Source: Panaeolus papilionaceus (Eukaryota > Basidiomycota > Agaricomycetes > Agaricales). Taken from it: DNA of 64,000 bases. The first letter of the stretch is position 1; each line of letters begins with the position of its first letter. The stretch covers positions 496,001 to 560,000 of the forward strand of contig JADNRZ010000003.1 in assembly GCA_015501605.1 (NCBI GenBank), written 5' to 3'. Shown piece by piece: positions 37,708-48,964 of this stretch. The translations under genes were made by a program, and so were the position numbers. The notes beneath the pieces are model-generated. The model worked only from the letters and a program-made list of their open reading frames with translations. It ran no database searches and was not told the DNA's origin.

Positions 37708-38064
37708 CTATTCCTTGAACGAAAAAGGAGTTCTGCCTGTCCATAAGTTAAATGCGTGCTGGAAAAGAAGGAACTCACGGTTCACTTGAAAGTCAGAAAT
37801 GTAGTATAGTGGATAGCCGCTCGTTGCTGGGTCTTGGGGTGACAGGGACGAGCGCGGCTTTAGTTGGAACCGAGGGAGTTCCTTGACGCAAGTAGTGTCT
37901 TTGGAACAGTATCGCATACACCGTGTGCAGAAAGTGAAGTGAAACCCGTCAGTCGCAGTGTGCATGGGGTCGGGGGCGGTTCGGTCATTTGGGCATCCGC
38001 ATCGAGTCTTGCAGTGAGTCGAGCTTCCGTGCTCTTTGCAGTCGCAGAGGGGAGTTGCGGGCAT
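37708..38064 (-). CDS. Small Cys-rich protein of unknown function
   Basis: Not recognised. Starting at ATG 38064 (MPATPLCDCKEHGSSTHC) the protein has nine Cys in its first 59 residues: C7, C9, C18, C22, C24, C46, C49, C53 and C59, giving CxC, CxxxCxC and CxxCxxxC groups. There is no signal peptide, so an intracellular metal-binding fold (zinc ribbon or treble clef) is more likely than a disulfide-rich secreted effector. A 42-nt in-frame intron (37778-37737, GTGAGT...ACAG) may or may not be removed; the product is 104 or 118 residues and ends TPFSFKE either way. It is an isolated gene with no functional context. Confidence 0.48.
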   Translation of the reverse strand: MPATPLCDCKEHGSSTHCKTRCGCPNDRTAPDPMHTATDGFHFTFCTRCMRYCSKDTTCVKELPRFQLKPRSSLSPQDPATSGYPLYYISDFQVNREFLLFQHAFNLWTGRTPFSFKE

Positions 38065-41000
38065 TTTAGTGCTTGTTGTGAAGAGTATCGATGTGGGGTA
38101 TGAAATGTTGGTTGTGCTCGGTCTGGGGTTTCGATCCTTTCCCCAGACAGGGATTTTATAGTGGTAAGGAGTGAGCATCCGATTGACGCCTGGAAGTGAC
38201 GACATCGAGCTGTGAGAGGATGGTAGGACACTGATATGTTGCAAGAGTAGCGGACATGAACAGGGTCGCGAGGCATAGGGATATCCAGCCGAAAGATAAA
38301 TAGAATTATTGAATCGAGTTAGGTATCTAATTTTGATTCATATGAAGTGCTGAAGGCTCGAGTGTGCAACAGTGTTACCCGAAGATGCCGTTCGAGATTG
38401 CCCAGGTATTCGAGGCGGCTCAATGAGTCATAAGATAGCAGCGGAGATCACAGGAGTACACAGTGTCAATTTCGAGCCTTGCGGGAGGAGCGGTAAATTA
38501 GATGGAGGGCCTACACGTCTCAATTAGAATAACGATTATGACCTGAGTCCATGTGGACGGGTCTTGCTATCGGTATAGCCGGGAATCGAGCTCGTTTTGA
38601 GCATGAAGGCTTGGAGCTAACACAACCGAGATAGGTAGCATTGCATCGATAGATGAATAGAGAAAATAAGGCTATACGAGGGTAAATAGCAAGCTTGAAG
38701 GGAGAGGCGAGGAGAGACAAAGGAGTCCCGGGCCAAAGCGCGGTTTGTTCAGATCACGAGTGTTTTGAAATCCCGCGATGCCTCATGTTCTTGTCTCTTT
38801 TTTTTCCACAGTGAACTCTCAAACAAATTCACCGTATGCCACTCCCGTTGCCATTCCACAGTTCACATTACTCTTTTCTGTTCAGGGACACCCCAGATTC
38901 GAAAGATTTCGAACCGTTACCCTGCCCTTTCGCAACCTTGCTGCACCGTTCTGTCCGTCTATCTTCCAGTTTAAGCAGATGAGCACACGCGAGTGCTACA
39001 CACGGCATGGAACCTTAATCTCAGCGCCCGTACTCTTGGTAGGGTAGATTTCATTTGAGAGATTATTCGAACTTCGATGCTTCGATTTCATCATTCTCCT
39101 CCCCCCTTCGCGCAAACCGGGAAACAACCAGCGACGGCAGGTCCCTCTTCTCCTCTGTTGTCTAGACTCGATGGTGTTCAAATCAATCAAAGGTAATCTC
39201 CGAAATCCATGAGCGACTCATCGGCTTGCTCGTTTATTTCGAGGACAACTTTATTAGCCCAAGTGTCTAGTCCCAATATGACTACTCTAGCCAATGGTCA
39301 CGTATGCCGGAAAGGCTACATGGTTTCTTCACACTTGCACTTGCCACGTACACCCTTGTCCATTTCCAAGGAAGAGGGCTGCATACAGTTTCTGACCCCA
39401 TGTGGTACCTTAATCACTACTTCGCCGTGTTATCAATGGGAGGTTTTCAACAGGGTTTCCATTTATAATCGCTCTCTGTGATGATGTGCGATCACTCGTG
39501 GCCCTTTACTCAACCTAAAGAACATCTTGCGATGAAATGAAGCGTGGCCCGTTTCATGTACGTACTATACTACATATATGCATCGTCACAGCTGATTAAC
39601 ATTGATAATTGAATCAAAGATACATGGTTTCCATTAATGACCGCTCACTACTTTCTCTGCTCAAAAAAAGTCTATACCGACCGAAGGACCTTGGCCTGTA
39701 TATGAAGGGTGTGAAGTCATATGCAGTAAGCTGACCCTTTGTAGAGCCAGTCAATATAGATCATCATATAAACGACCTGGAAATTATGGAAATTATTTGT
39801 GAGCAGTATATGCAAGGATCTCCATGGCTTTAAGTGGTTTCTGAGGCTTTCTTTGGACATACTACTCTGACTATGATGGATGAACGGAAACAATTGTAGA
39901 TCTCTTTAACTTTCACCGACCCAGTCGCGGTAAAGGACTGATCTATGACGCTATTTGAACGCGCATGCATGGTGCGAGGGTCTATGTATACTCACTGAAA
40001 ACCCTGCACGAGCTTCCTCGCCATCTGTCTCGGTGGATTTCATTGTCCAGTATTCTCATATGAGGCTATAGCACCTACCATACAATCTGGGGATGGACAA
40101 GATTGTGACATTCGAAGATTCGGCTTGGCCCAATACGCTATGTCATATCTTACAGCTTGACAGGCACGCTTCGTAATCTGCAGTGTGAGCCAGTTTCTCT
40201 CAGACTCTCGCACTCGCTAATTGGACGCCCACAAGTGGTGCATCTATATCTATCTGGACTGTCGACATGCCAAGAGGTGGGATTTTATCGTTCTTGCTAT
40301 TAGTATATCCTATTTAATCACAACGGACTTCTTTCCTGTACCCTGTCGCTATTCCAAGTATGTCAATACCAAATCGTTGTGCTGACACAATTATCAGCAG
40401 TACATGACTTGCCCACATGTCTGGCACCTGACTTCGTCAGCACCTCTACTGTCACCTTTGGAAACCTTGCTCGGTCTTTTGATGTAAGAGCGGACTTAAT
40501 CTTTCCTTCGGACAGACAAAACACGAAACATGAGCAGAACACGTTTAGTTATGCCGTTGTGGCAAATCGGTTCTTCTCTGATAGTGAAAATGCCCCTCTG
40601 CTGCCTAGCTTGAATCTGGTCGAGATACTATCGCCTTGATGCTCCCATTTGTTGGGGTATAGGGTGTCGTTGACTTCCACAGTCCAGTCATGTCCCTACC
40701 GAAGGGAGTACAGGTGCTCGATACTAGAATGTCCGGGGCTTTACAGATGGTGAATATAAGAACGAAGTTGATCAATGTTAATCCGAGGGCACCATTTTGT
40801 GATGTGCTAGTCATTCGATGGGTCTGGACATCAATTTGCCGGCGCAGCCATGATATCATCTTGCATGAACGCATACCGACTTCGCTAGGAGGGCTCAGCC
40901 GCAATCACCTTTGTGTCTGCAGCATTGACACTTCTATCTTCCCCAAATTGGTTTTAATGTCATCCTCGGTGGATTGAAGAGGTGCGTCCGCATATGCCGC

Positions 41001-41705
41001 GATCGTGGGCGGAGTCAAACTGCCCTTCCCCAGACCCATTACCTGCACAAGATCAGGACATGAACAACGTCACTTCGAAGTGCTATATTCTCCTCGTGAT
41101 AGTTTTCTCGATCGAAGTGATCATTGAAGGTCGTCGTGGTCGCTAGGTGTAATTTCGTTGGTTTCCTCACTCCGACTTGGTTGAGTGTTGCTGAAATCAC
41201 AGGTGATAACGCGATAACGTCCCGAGATCCATGCTAGACCCCTACATACCCCTATGTTAACCTTGACGATAAAACGAATTTACTTCAACCGATCAGCTCA
41301 TTGACTTCGTCAGGTTATAGTGGGCGCTTGCAAAGTAAACACCACTGCGAGGCAGTGAGACCGAGAACTCCAGGCACATCAATGAGGCCACAGATCTGCA
41401 TGAAGCCTTATTTTTAAATTTCGAAGGGACCATGTATCATGTCAAGCTCGGTGAATGAGCAGCTACCCTTGTCTCTCATGAAATTGGTCCTGATCGTTCT
41501 TTGTGGATGAACCAAATCTGCAAGACGTGTTTATCTTATCCGACACGTTCTCTGGGGCAGTACATGACCGTGTGTCTCTGTTGACCTTGCCGCTGCGTAA
41601 TCGACCTCTTTGGGCAATGCGGTACCCACAGTCAGTTCATGCAGTTGCCACAAGTTAACCCTAGAGCCTTCGAATCTCCAACCTCTATACTCTATACTCT
41701 CAGAA
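38065..41705. other. Gene-poor region of about 3.6 kb
   Basis: ORFs are short (under 100 codons), overlap on both strands and carry no recognisable motif. Two longest candidates, 40379-40639 (+) and 40605-40904 (-), overlap each other and look unlike the flanking genes. There is no clear transposon open reading frame. It may be eroded sequence. Confidence 0.45.
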
Positions 41706-43548
41706 ATGCAAATACACAACCAGAAAGGCGTCGATCATTCTGAGGACACATCCACTGTTGATATGCCTACTAAATCTGATGTCGACAGAGCTTCCATCCT
41801 GACCCAAGACTCTGATGTTCCTGCGTGGTACAGAGATGGATGCGATGAGCAGTCATACGACCAAGGCAGTGATGGAGAAGAGACCACCTCCATTATTATC
41901 GTTCACAAAGAAGGGCCGGAACCCAGCGACAAAACGACCGTGGTCCTTGGCAAAACCTCGGTTGGTCCGACGATCGAAACCGAGTTCGATGATTACGAAG
42001 ACGCCGATTATGAGCTCGAGGATGAGGATGAAGCAGATGATTTGTATGTTCCTGAATCACCTACTAGGTATACTTCAATTATTTGTTCGATCTTCCAACT
42101 ATCCAGCTGACGAAGCTTTATTCGTTGGGTAGCGCTTCATCCACACTCTTCGACCTCTCATTACCTGCTCAAACTGGGGCAGCTCAAGCGCTGAAAGTGG
42201 AAGGTTATTCGAATATCGAGCCAGAACCTAAGAAGCAGCAAAACGAACACAACGTTTATCGCAAAAGACTGCAAAAATGGATTACCACAAACAACTCCCA
42301 GAATCAGGCTGGTCCTAGTACAAACCCATTGGTAACAGCAGGGGTTGGCATGTGCTCGGTAGGTGTTACTTTACCACCCTATCAACAGGTAAGAATCTAA
42401 ATTACTAACGGCTTACATAGATATGTAAATTACGCCCTCAATGTGTTCGTGGAGGAGTCAGGTATCCAACATGTGGTTTGACCTGTGCATCGAAGCGTGC
42501 TCAAATGCTGCCTGCGGCTGATATGTGCAATGTACGCTGTTCTTATTTCACCCCAGTTCCTTTTGCTCAGAGAGCTACAGTACTGTCATCGAAGGCCCAA
42601 AGCAGTGGCCAACGGTCGCGTATACCCCCAGTGTGGAAATGACTGTAGGAGGAGGGCGGAGAAGTTTGGCGTCGTCGATCCCTTGGATTTGGACGGTATC
42701 CAGCCTGTCTGGGCTAGGGGTCGGCAGCCTCCCGTACAACCAATGTTTCCTAAAATCTTCCAGAGTGCTCTATCCTCGAGTAACATTCCCAAATTGCCCA
42801 ATGTTTTGGACACCTTCTTATCGACTCCAAGCACCAAGTTTTGTGTGGTATGTCATTAGACTCATTCCCACAGAACCTTTCGTGTTGTTGACCTTGTTCT
42901 AGGTATGCCAGAGGAACCCTCCTTATAATGACGGACTGCGGTCGTTCCCCACGTGTGGCAGAAGATGCGGCGAGATTTGGAAATCCAGACTTCCTTCTGG
43001 TGGTCGTTCAAGGTCACAATCCCAGCCCCCGAGACCCGACTACAACTATCACTATCAGACCGCTCCAGCTACATTCAAACCAAGATTCTCCCCCAAGATG
43101 TGTTCCGTTAGTATTCAACCCGTTGCTCTCATTCATCGATGCTAAGAGTGTGCGTCATTCTAATTCCAGGTCTGTCATACACGGCCCCAATACAGGCGAA
43201 ATGGGACCGTCTACCCCACTTGCGGACTGACATGCTCGGCAAAAATGACAGGTCCGGAGGCACTTCTTTGCTCTGTAAGACATTGTTTTTTATCCTTCAT
43301 TTATGGCTTCATAACTATGGATACTCATCATCTTTTTCTCGGGTTTTACATAGCAATGTCAACAACGACCCAAAGCTATGCGACACAGAGACGGAAAGGT
43401 CTATCCACAATGTGGAAAGACATGTCGTGATAAGGCATGGCTTGCGAGTGAGTAATCTTAATGGAAACCTGTGCGTCGGAACTGACTCCTCCATATAGGT
43501 TGGACGCCAGGCTACGACCATCTATCGAGGCCTAAGAGGGGATTCTGA
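41706..43548 (+). CDS. Protein with five CxxC...CxxxC zinc-finger modules, each split by an intron at the same point
   Basis: Start ATG at 41706 (MQIHNQKGVDHSEDTS); the N-terminal 130 residues are acidic and disordered. Then come five modules of pattern C-x2-C-x15(17)-C-x3-C with internal RP and Y/F-P-x-C-G: starting CSICKLRPQ (42353), CNYCHRRPK (42526), CVVCQRNPP (42842), CSVCHTRPQ (43101) and CSQCQQRPK (43269). Each ends YPTCGLTC, YPQCGNDC, FPTCGRRC, YPTCGLTC or YPQCGKTC. Introns at 42359-42420, 42532-42580, 42848-42902, 43107-43169 and 43275-43353 are all phase 0 and all fall one residue after the first Cys of a module. A last intron near 43452-43498 leads to TGA at 43546-43548. The pattern suggests zinc binding. 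I recognise no named family; nucleic-acid or ADP-ribose-related roles are only speculation. Confidence 0.74.
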
Positions 43549-43818
43549 GCCGCTATTTGTACCTGACCTTTTGCAACTCGTTCACAGCTTTCGGATGTTG
43601 TTGGAAAATATGGACATACATTTAGTGCATATAACTTAATATGCAAAGCGTTTGTAGTCAATGTTGAACATTGACAAGAGTGAACTTGACAGAGATATGC
43701 TGATTATGATAATGATGCGCAAATTACAAAAATGGATTCAGATTAAAAGTCCCATAATCCCCAGGTCCATATTATAAGTCTAAGTAGTCCATCCAATAAT
43801 AAGGCGGTTAACGGAGTA
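43549..43818. other. Spacer between convergent genes
   Basis: 270 bp, AT-rich, probable 3' UTRs. Nothing else was seen. Confidence 0.4.
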
Positions 43819-44362
43819 TCATGTCAACAAAAGTGCGTAATCGTTAATAAGCTGCTCTATGCAGTCCTCCAGAGCAGTCGGTAGCTCCGTGACCGCTTGG
43901 GTACTCGTGGACAGCTTACTGCCGTACTTTGCCCAGAGGTCCTGCGCGAGGTCTTCCAACATATTTTGGAACGCGGGCTTGGACATCACCTTGTCAACGA
44001 ACTTGGGAACAAAGAGGTATGGATGCCCTGGACGTTCACGATGGGCCAATTCTGCCATCGAACATGCAGCTTTCATTGAAGTTAGATAAATGACAAAGTT
44101 ATGGGGGCATTAATAGGTTCTCACCCAAGACATATATCAAGATTCTGCATCCATTTACGCCTGCCACCGAGTCCGTGACATCAGACGGACCCGTTGCCCA
44201 TGTTGTCATCGTCAGTATGGTTTCAAATGTAATGACGTGGGATTTGGCGCGATCCTACGAAGTAATATCCGAGTCTATCAGCCTATTAGACAGACATATA
44301 AAGGATTCTCGCACCTTGTATACATGAGGTGCATGCGGGTTTCTATTGTTCCCTTGTTTTGT
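43819..44362 (-). CDS. Small unrecognised gene, 5' end unresolved
   Basis: Three exons can be joined on the - strand: one beginning after an acceptor (branch site TACTAAT, then TTTTACAG) near 44362 reading PHAPHVYK, one at about 44255-44128 reading AKSHVITFETILTMTTWATG and NGCRILIYVLG, and the last, 44083-43819, reading AELAHRERPGHPYLFVPKFV and ending INDYALLLT. The codon pattern and splice sites look real, but the start is not found; upstream sequence to 44640 has a candidate ATG exon (MNPVTFHNLIRNIL) that I could not join with confidence. No family is recognised. It lies just downstream of the MLKL-like gene on the same strand and could be a separate gene or an alternative 3' part. Confidence 0.4.
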
Positions 44363-44677
44363 GTTCTGTAAAATTAGTAAGTATGGCACTGGAGATGGAG
44401 GACATGAGTCTCTTTACGATCTAATGAGAAAAACATTAAGAATCGTTAAGAATCGGAGATAAACATAAAGTAAGAAAGTGAGATGACCTTTAACTGGAAA
44501 GTTAAGTGTTAGCATTACTGTAATTGAATTGGATAACCAAGGGGATGCACAAACCCAGTCTGGATAACAGATGAGAATGTTACGAATCAGGTTGTGAAAT
44601 GTAACGGGGTTCATTAATGCGTGAAGAGAGCTAGGCAAGAATTCAGCATTTGTATATCAGGACGTTGTAAGAAATAC

Positions 44678-47600
44678 CTACAACGCGATCGCCTGTCTAG
44701 CAGAGTCGGATACTTCCAGTCTCTGGACCCTGTGTGCTGCAAAGGAAAGTGTATCAGACACCTCGACAAGTATTTGTTTGGGTAACTTACATGGCCTTCG
44801 AGGGGTCATATCAAGAAGTACTTGTGGCATATCGGGAGTTAGAGGTCGTTCAGGCATCAATGTGGCAGACATAACAGGGTAAGGGAGATTTTGAAGGTCT
44901 TGCCTAGACATCAACATAGCTGAAGGAAGGTCGGGTGTTAAAACGCGGACAGGTACAGCCGCAGCCATAGCAGGTAGAGGTAGATCAGGAAGGTCAGGTA
45001 GCCCTCTCCGTCCTGAAATCGTCTGGGACGGTGCATCTGGAGTACGGCCTCTTTCAGGCGTTAAGGAGACAGGTGTGGTTGTGGGGGGCTGGGGGAGATT
45101 GCGCCTAGTACTATTCTTTCGCCCAGGCTTTTCACTTATTGATGACAGTGCAATTGGTGCTGGTGCGTATACAGGCTGGGGAGAGGGGAATGCTTGCATA
45201 ATCATTTCTTTCTGTCGCACAACGGTCGGTTGACGCCGTACAGGGGAAAGAATTGCTTCAGGTTTATCTGGCTTGAGTTGGGGACCAGGTGAAGAGGTGG
45301 TAGCAGGGACATCCTGGTCTTCATATCCAGGAGCCAGTTCTGAGGTTTGGATGATTTGCTTATATACAGAGATGGCAAGAGGTTCAGGTGTGTTGGGGGG
45401 CTGAGGCGGTACAGGTCGTGATTTTTTCGACGGACGGTCAGTGGGGCGGATTCTTGTTTGTGACGCTGCAATTCGAGAACTCATCTCCTGTGTATCAAGT
45501 TCAGGACGGGGTAGCAAAAACCAAGATACTGGAGGTCCGTTTGAACCTTCCAACCCATTGTCAGGAGGGGGTGAGGGTTTTGCGGATGCTTCAATCATAG
45601 GAACCACGTCATTGTGGGGTAAACCTGCCTTGCGAGGCACAGGAGAGACGATGATGGGTCGTGGGCTATCTTGCTGTTGTTGATCTTCTGAAGGCAGTCG
45701 ACGCACAGGAGCAAGTATGGATTGTCGTCGAGCTGAAGTGTCTGGATTTCTCCGGCCTAAGGAATTTCTCCGTGCAAGCCCATGCAATGTATGCGCTGCT
45801 TTCTGGGCTGATGATGAGGGTAATCCGCTATCTGAAAGCGCCTCTGGCGGGATGATCTCTCCCAAGACCCTCTCTGCTTTACTAGGACGACGGTTATGTG
45901 TAAGGTTTGCAGACGGCCGGGCGTCGTCATTACGGCGATCGGCGGTTCTAGGGTCTCCGTCATTGACAACTCGTAAAGGTGCAGGTGATAGACTCCTTTC
46001 TCGATTCGCGCGAGGGCCATCCGACGCTGTTGCTGACTCAGGGCCCTCGACTAATCTGACCCTTTTTCCTGTGCTGGTTTTTCGTTTTGCTTGACGGGCA
46101 TGTATCTCTGCATGGTGGTTAAAGAGTGCACTGTGGGTGCAAGAAGGCAGGAGCTCACTGGCACCAACGAATTCTCTCAATACACCTTCAATGGAGCTAA
46201 ACTGCGGTCGAGTTGTAGGATCATGTGCCCACCATCCTTGCATGTGTGTCCAAAGCGTTGAGTCAATCGAGTCTGCTTTGCCTGGTCGTTTCCGCTGCAC
46301 AACGACGGTGTCGTAAAAGCAGGCTGGGTCCACATCAGTAAACGGTACAAGCCCAGTGCACACTTCCCAACCAATCATTGCGAAACTATAAACATCTGCA
46401 GCAAGAGCGAGCTCGGCATTGTCGAATCTCTCTGGGGCCACATAAGGTAACGAACGCCGATGGTAGGTATATCGACCCTGAGGCCTGGAGGTGGAAAATG
46501 CATGAGAATGTCGTTTTTGCGGAATTTGATAATCTGTAATGACAATGTAATGGTTTGAATCGACTAGTAAATTGCCCTGATGCACGAATCAGCAGGCATC
46601 ATGCATAAATCGCGTCGACTTACGGGTTTCAAATTGGCATGGATGATATTACGGCTGTGCAAAAACTGCATGCCCAACGAAGCGTGATGCAACTGAAACA
46701 ATGTTATCACGATTGCGTCTTGTATGAATGGACGTTACACACAATCGATAATCGGTTCCGCGTTGGGTAGCTTTGTATGTAGTCAAGCACGTTGCCAAAT
46801 GGGTAGAACTTCACGATGAAGAACGGCTAAAGCAGTGTGAGCATAATTAAGCAAGGGTGTTTGCCAGATGCTCAAACCTTGGTCAACTCCAAAGAAGCTC
46901 CTATAAATTCTGCAAGGTGAGGATGTTGCATCTGCGTCCTGAAAGGTTCGGTGAGGGTCACACCCCACAGGCAAAATACAGAACATATGTAGGCACAAAC
47001 CAGCTTTCTATGCGCGATTCCAGCAACTAGAGGTTCGTTGAGTCGATAATCCGTGGTAGCGATACAGACGTACCTTTCGCCGCTTTGTATTAGCAAGTAG
47101 TTTCTGAGCCACTTCGGAGTGGATTTGCTTCATTACTATAGCCTAGACAGAACAGAAGGTCGTGGTATGGTCGTCGAATCGTCAAAGAGCAGGTATACAT
47201 ACGCGTGACCCTAAGTTCCCTGTGTAAACACGACCGATCTCCCCAGAACCCAGCACATTCGGTGTCGTGCAGAGCTCAATCTGTTTCTCCACTATCATCC
47301 AACTGGCATTAGCAGCCGGCGCTTCTCCCGTTGATTCGGGATTTGACTGTTTTAGGGCAGATCTCCCTGTGTCCACCATTTGGCGATGATTATGGAGTAG
47401 TGTCTCCAAGAATAACTTGATTCTTTTGTTGTCTTGGCGGAGTGCGATAGCGAAGTCTTGCTGAAGTTGGTCGTTCTGATTGTGAGCGCTTACCTATGTA
47501 CGCAGTGTTGAGAACGACAGAATGATGCCTTGCTGGAATGCGCTCACTTTGAATATGGTATAGGCATAGTCGAGTTCAGACTCTGTTTCGGTGATGGTTT

Positions 47601-47953
47601 GAGTGATTGCAGCTTGGTTCAACAACTTCCATGTGGTGCCTTTGTCGGCGATATCCGTCACGAGACTCCTGACCTTCTCACAAACACTTTAAAGCACATA
47701 AATGAGTCCCAAGTCTTCAGAGCCTTTTACACGATAGTAGGGTGACTTGCCTCATCAACACCTTCAACTCCGCTTCGAGGTTGTCCGACCTTGGAGATTC
47801 TACCAGAAAGCAACATGCCTCCGATACTAGGATCTGGCAGCGATTGACAAGCGAATTACACTTTTCGTAGTGAGATCGAAGTCGGGTTAGTGCCTCTTTT
47901 GCTGTTTTCAACGAGAATGTGGCCAATTGGATGGCGGAGACAGCTCCAATCAT
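44678..47953 (-). CDS. MLKL-like protein: N-terminal helical bundle, TKL-type pseudokinase, Pro-rich tail
   Basis: Start ATG 47953. Exon 1 (47953-47751) ends at a GC donor (GCAAGT); exon 2 is 47686-47548 and exon 3 is 47493-47203. Residues 1-150 form helices (LKTAKEALTRLRSHYEKC, NSLVNRCQILVSEACC, ETESELDYAYTIFKVS) like the MLKL N-terminal / HeLo-type domain found on basidiomycete kinases, followed by a brace-like helix (QQDFAIALRQDNKRIKLFLE). The kinase fold follows: Gly loop LGSGEIGRV (195-203), VMK lysine (K216), alphaC LLESRIESW, HPHLAEFIGASLELTK, hinge YPFGNVLDYI. The catalytic loop is HAN (309-311) instead of HRD, and DFG is DYQ (329-331). APERF, SFAMIGWEVCTG and the C-lobe are intact (46450-46180). 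A Ser/Pro-rich tail of about 500 residues follows to TAG at 44678. Predicted weak or inactive kinase; a signalling or cell-death executor role is inference by analogy. Confidence 0.78.
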
Positions 47954-48964
47954 TTAAGGAAGTATTTGGATGGTTGATGAGAGCGAGTCGGCTTTGTGAT
48001 GAGGTAATTTGCCCGAGAAGAGCGAGTTACCAAATCAACGCGTGCAGGATATCATTCCTGTGCTGTTTGTTAGTGCATTGAGTCAGGGAAGTCTGGACTG
48101 TGGTATATCAAGTGGAAGAATATGTATTTATAGACAAAGTGTCCATGAGTTCGCCTTCAAGTTGACTTTAAAAGTTGCAGGGGTCAATACATAGCTCCTA
48201 AGTAGACGTTCATCGCTTAAACTGGAGACGGTGTGAGTGAAGAAAAAGGTTTATTTCGGCAAACCTCTGAACTTTATGAAGGATATTGGTGGGTTGCATG
48301 AAAGACAGAGCCACCCAACTTTCAGTACATTCGACAATCAGAGTAGAGGCGGGAACTTGGCCATGAATCAATTACATGACCAACGGCAACTTCCGTGATT
48401 TCCCCACGTGTTGCAATTTGATTGCCCAACTTGAACTTGTTACAATCCTATCTCCACATACTTGTGGATGTCCAATGTGCAACGCCCAGCCTTCTCTCCT
48501 TAATCCTCTTCAACCGAATAACGACTGCCTCTACAACTGCATAGTTTCTCCACAATTCAAGTAAAACAGATACAGCTTGACATGAGCCATATGACTTGTT
48601 GAGTCTGATAATTAACTCGGAAGAACTTGAAACAGCCTTGCTATCATGGGCATGGAGCATCATTTCAGAGGTAGCTAAACAAATATTCATCAACGATTAT
48701 GTTGTGTTACTTAAGTACTGACTTTTGATTTGAGCCATTCAGTTTTGACAGCCATACCTTATGGTCGCGGGCAGGTTTCCTATAATTAGGATGAGAAGAA
48801 AGGAAAAATACAATGCGCTCGCATGCCAGAAAACCTATGTGGTGGTAATAATCTATATCTTGCACTTGATGACTCCGTTATCCTATTAAATGAGGTGTAA
48901 CATCCCGAATTTTCTCTACTATCTCGGCCCCGCATATCTTCTCTGACAGAATCTTAACTGGAGA
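47954..48964. other. Intergenic, divergent promoters of the MLKL-like gene and the first nuclease gene
   Basis: 1 kb without a supported ORF. It contains the upstream block shared with the second nuclease gene, listed separately. Confidence 0.45.
48844..48871 (+). promoter_or_regulatory. Upstream block conserved between the two nuclease genes (copy A)
   Basis: GGTAATAATCT (48844-48854) followed by TTGCACTTGATG (48860-48871), about 120 bp upstream of the ATG. The same two words, with one change and similar spacing, stand about 130 bp upstream of the second copy at 52620-52647. It is either a regulatory element or a remnant of the duplication. Confidence 0.45.

Noticed and set aside
40605..40904. 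- strand ORF of 99 codons with a hydrophobic stretch
   Set aside because: It overlaps another equally long ORF, has no family signature and no credible neighbouring exons.
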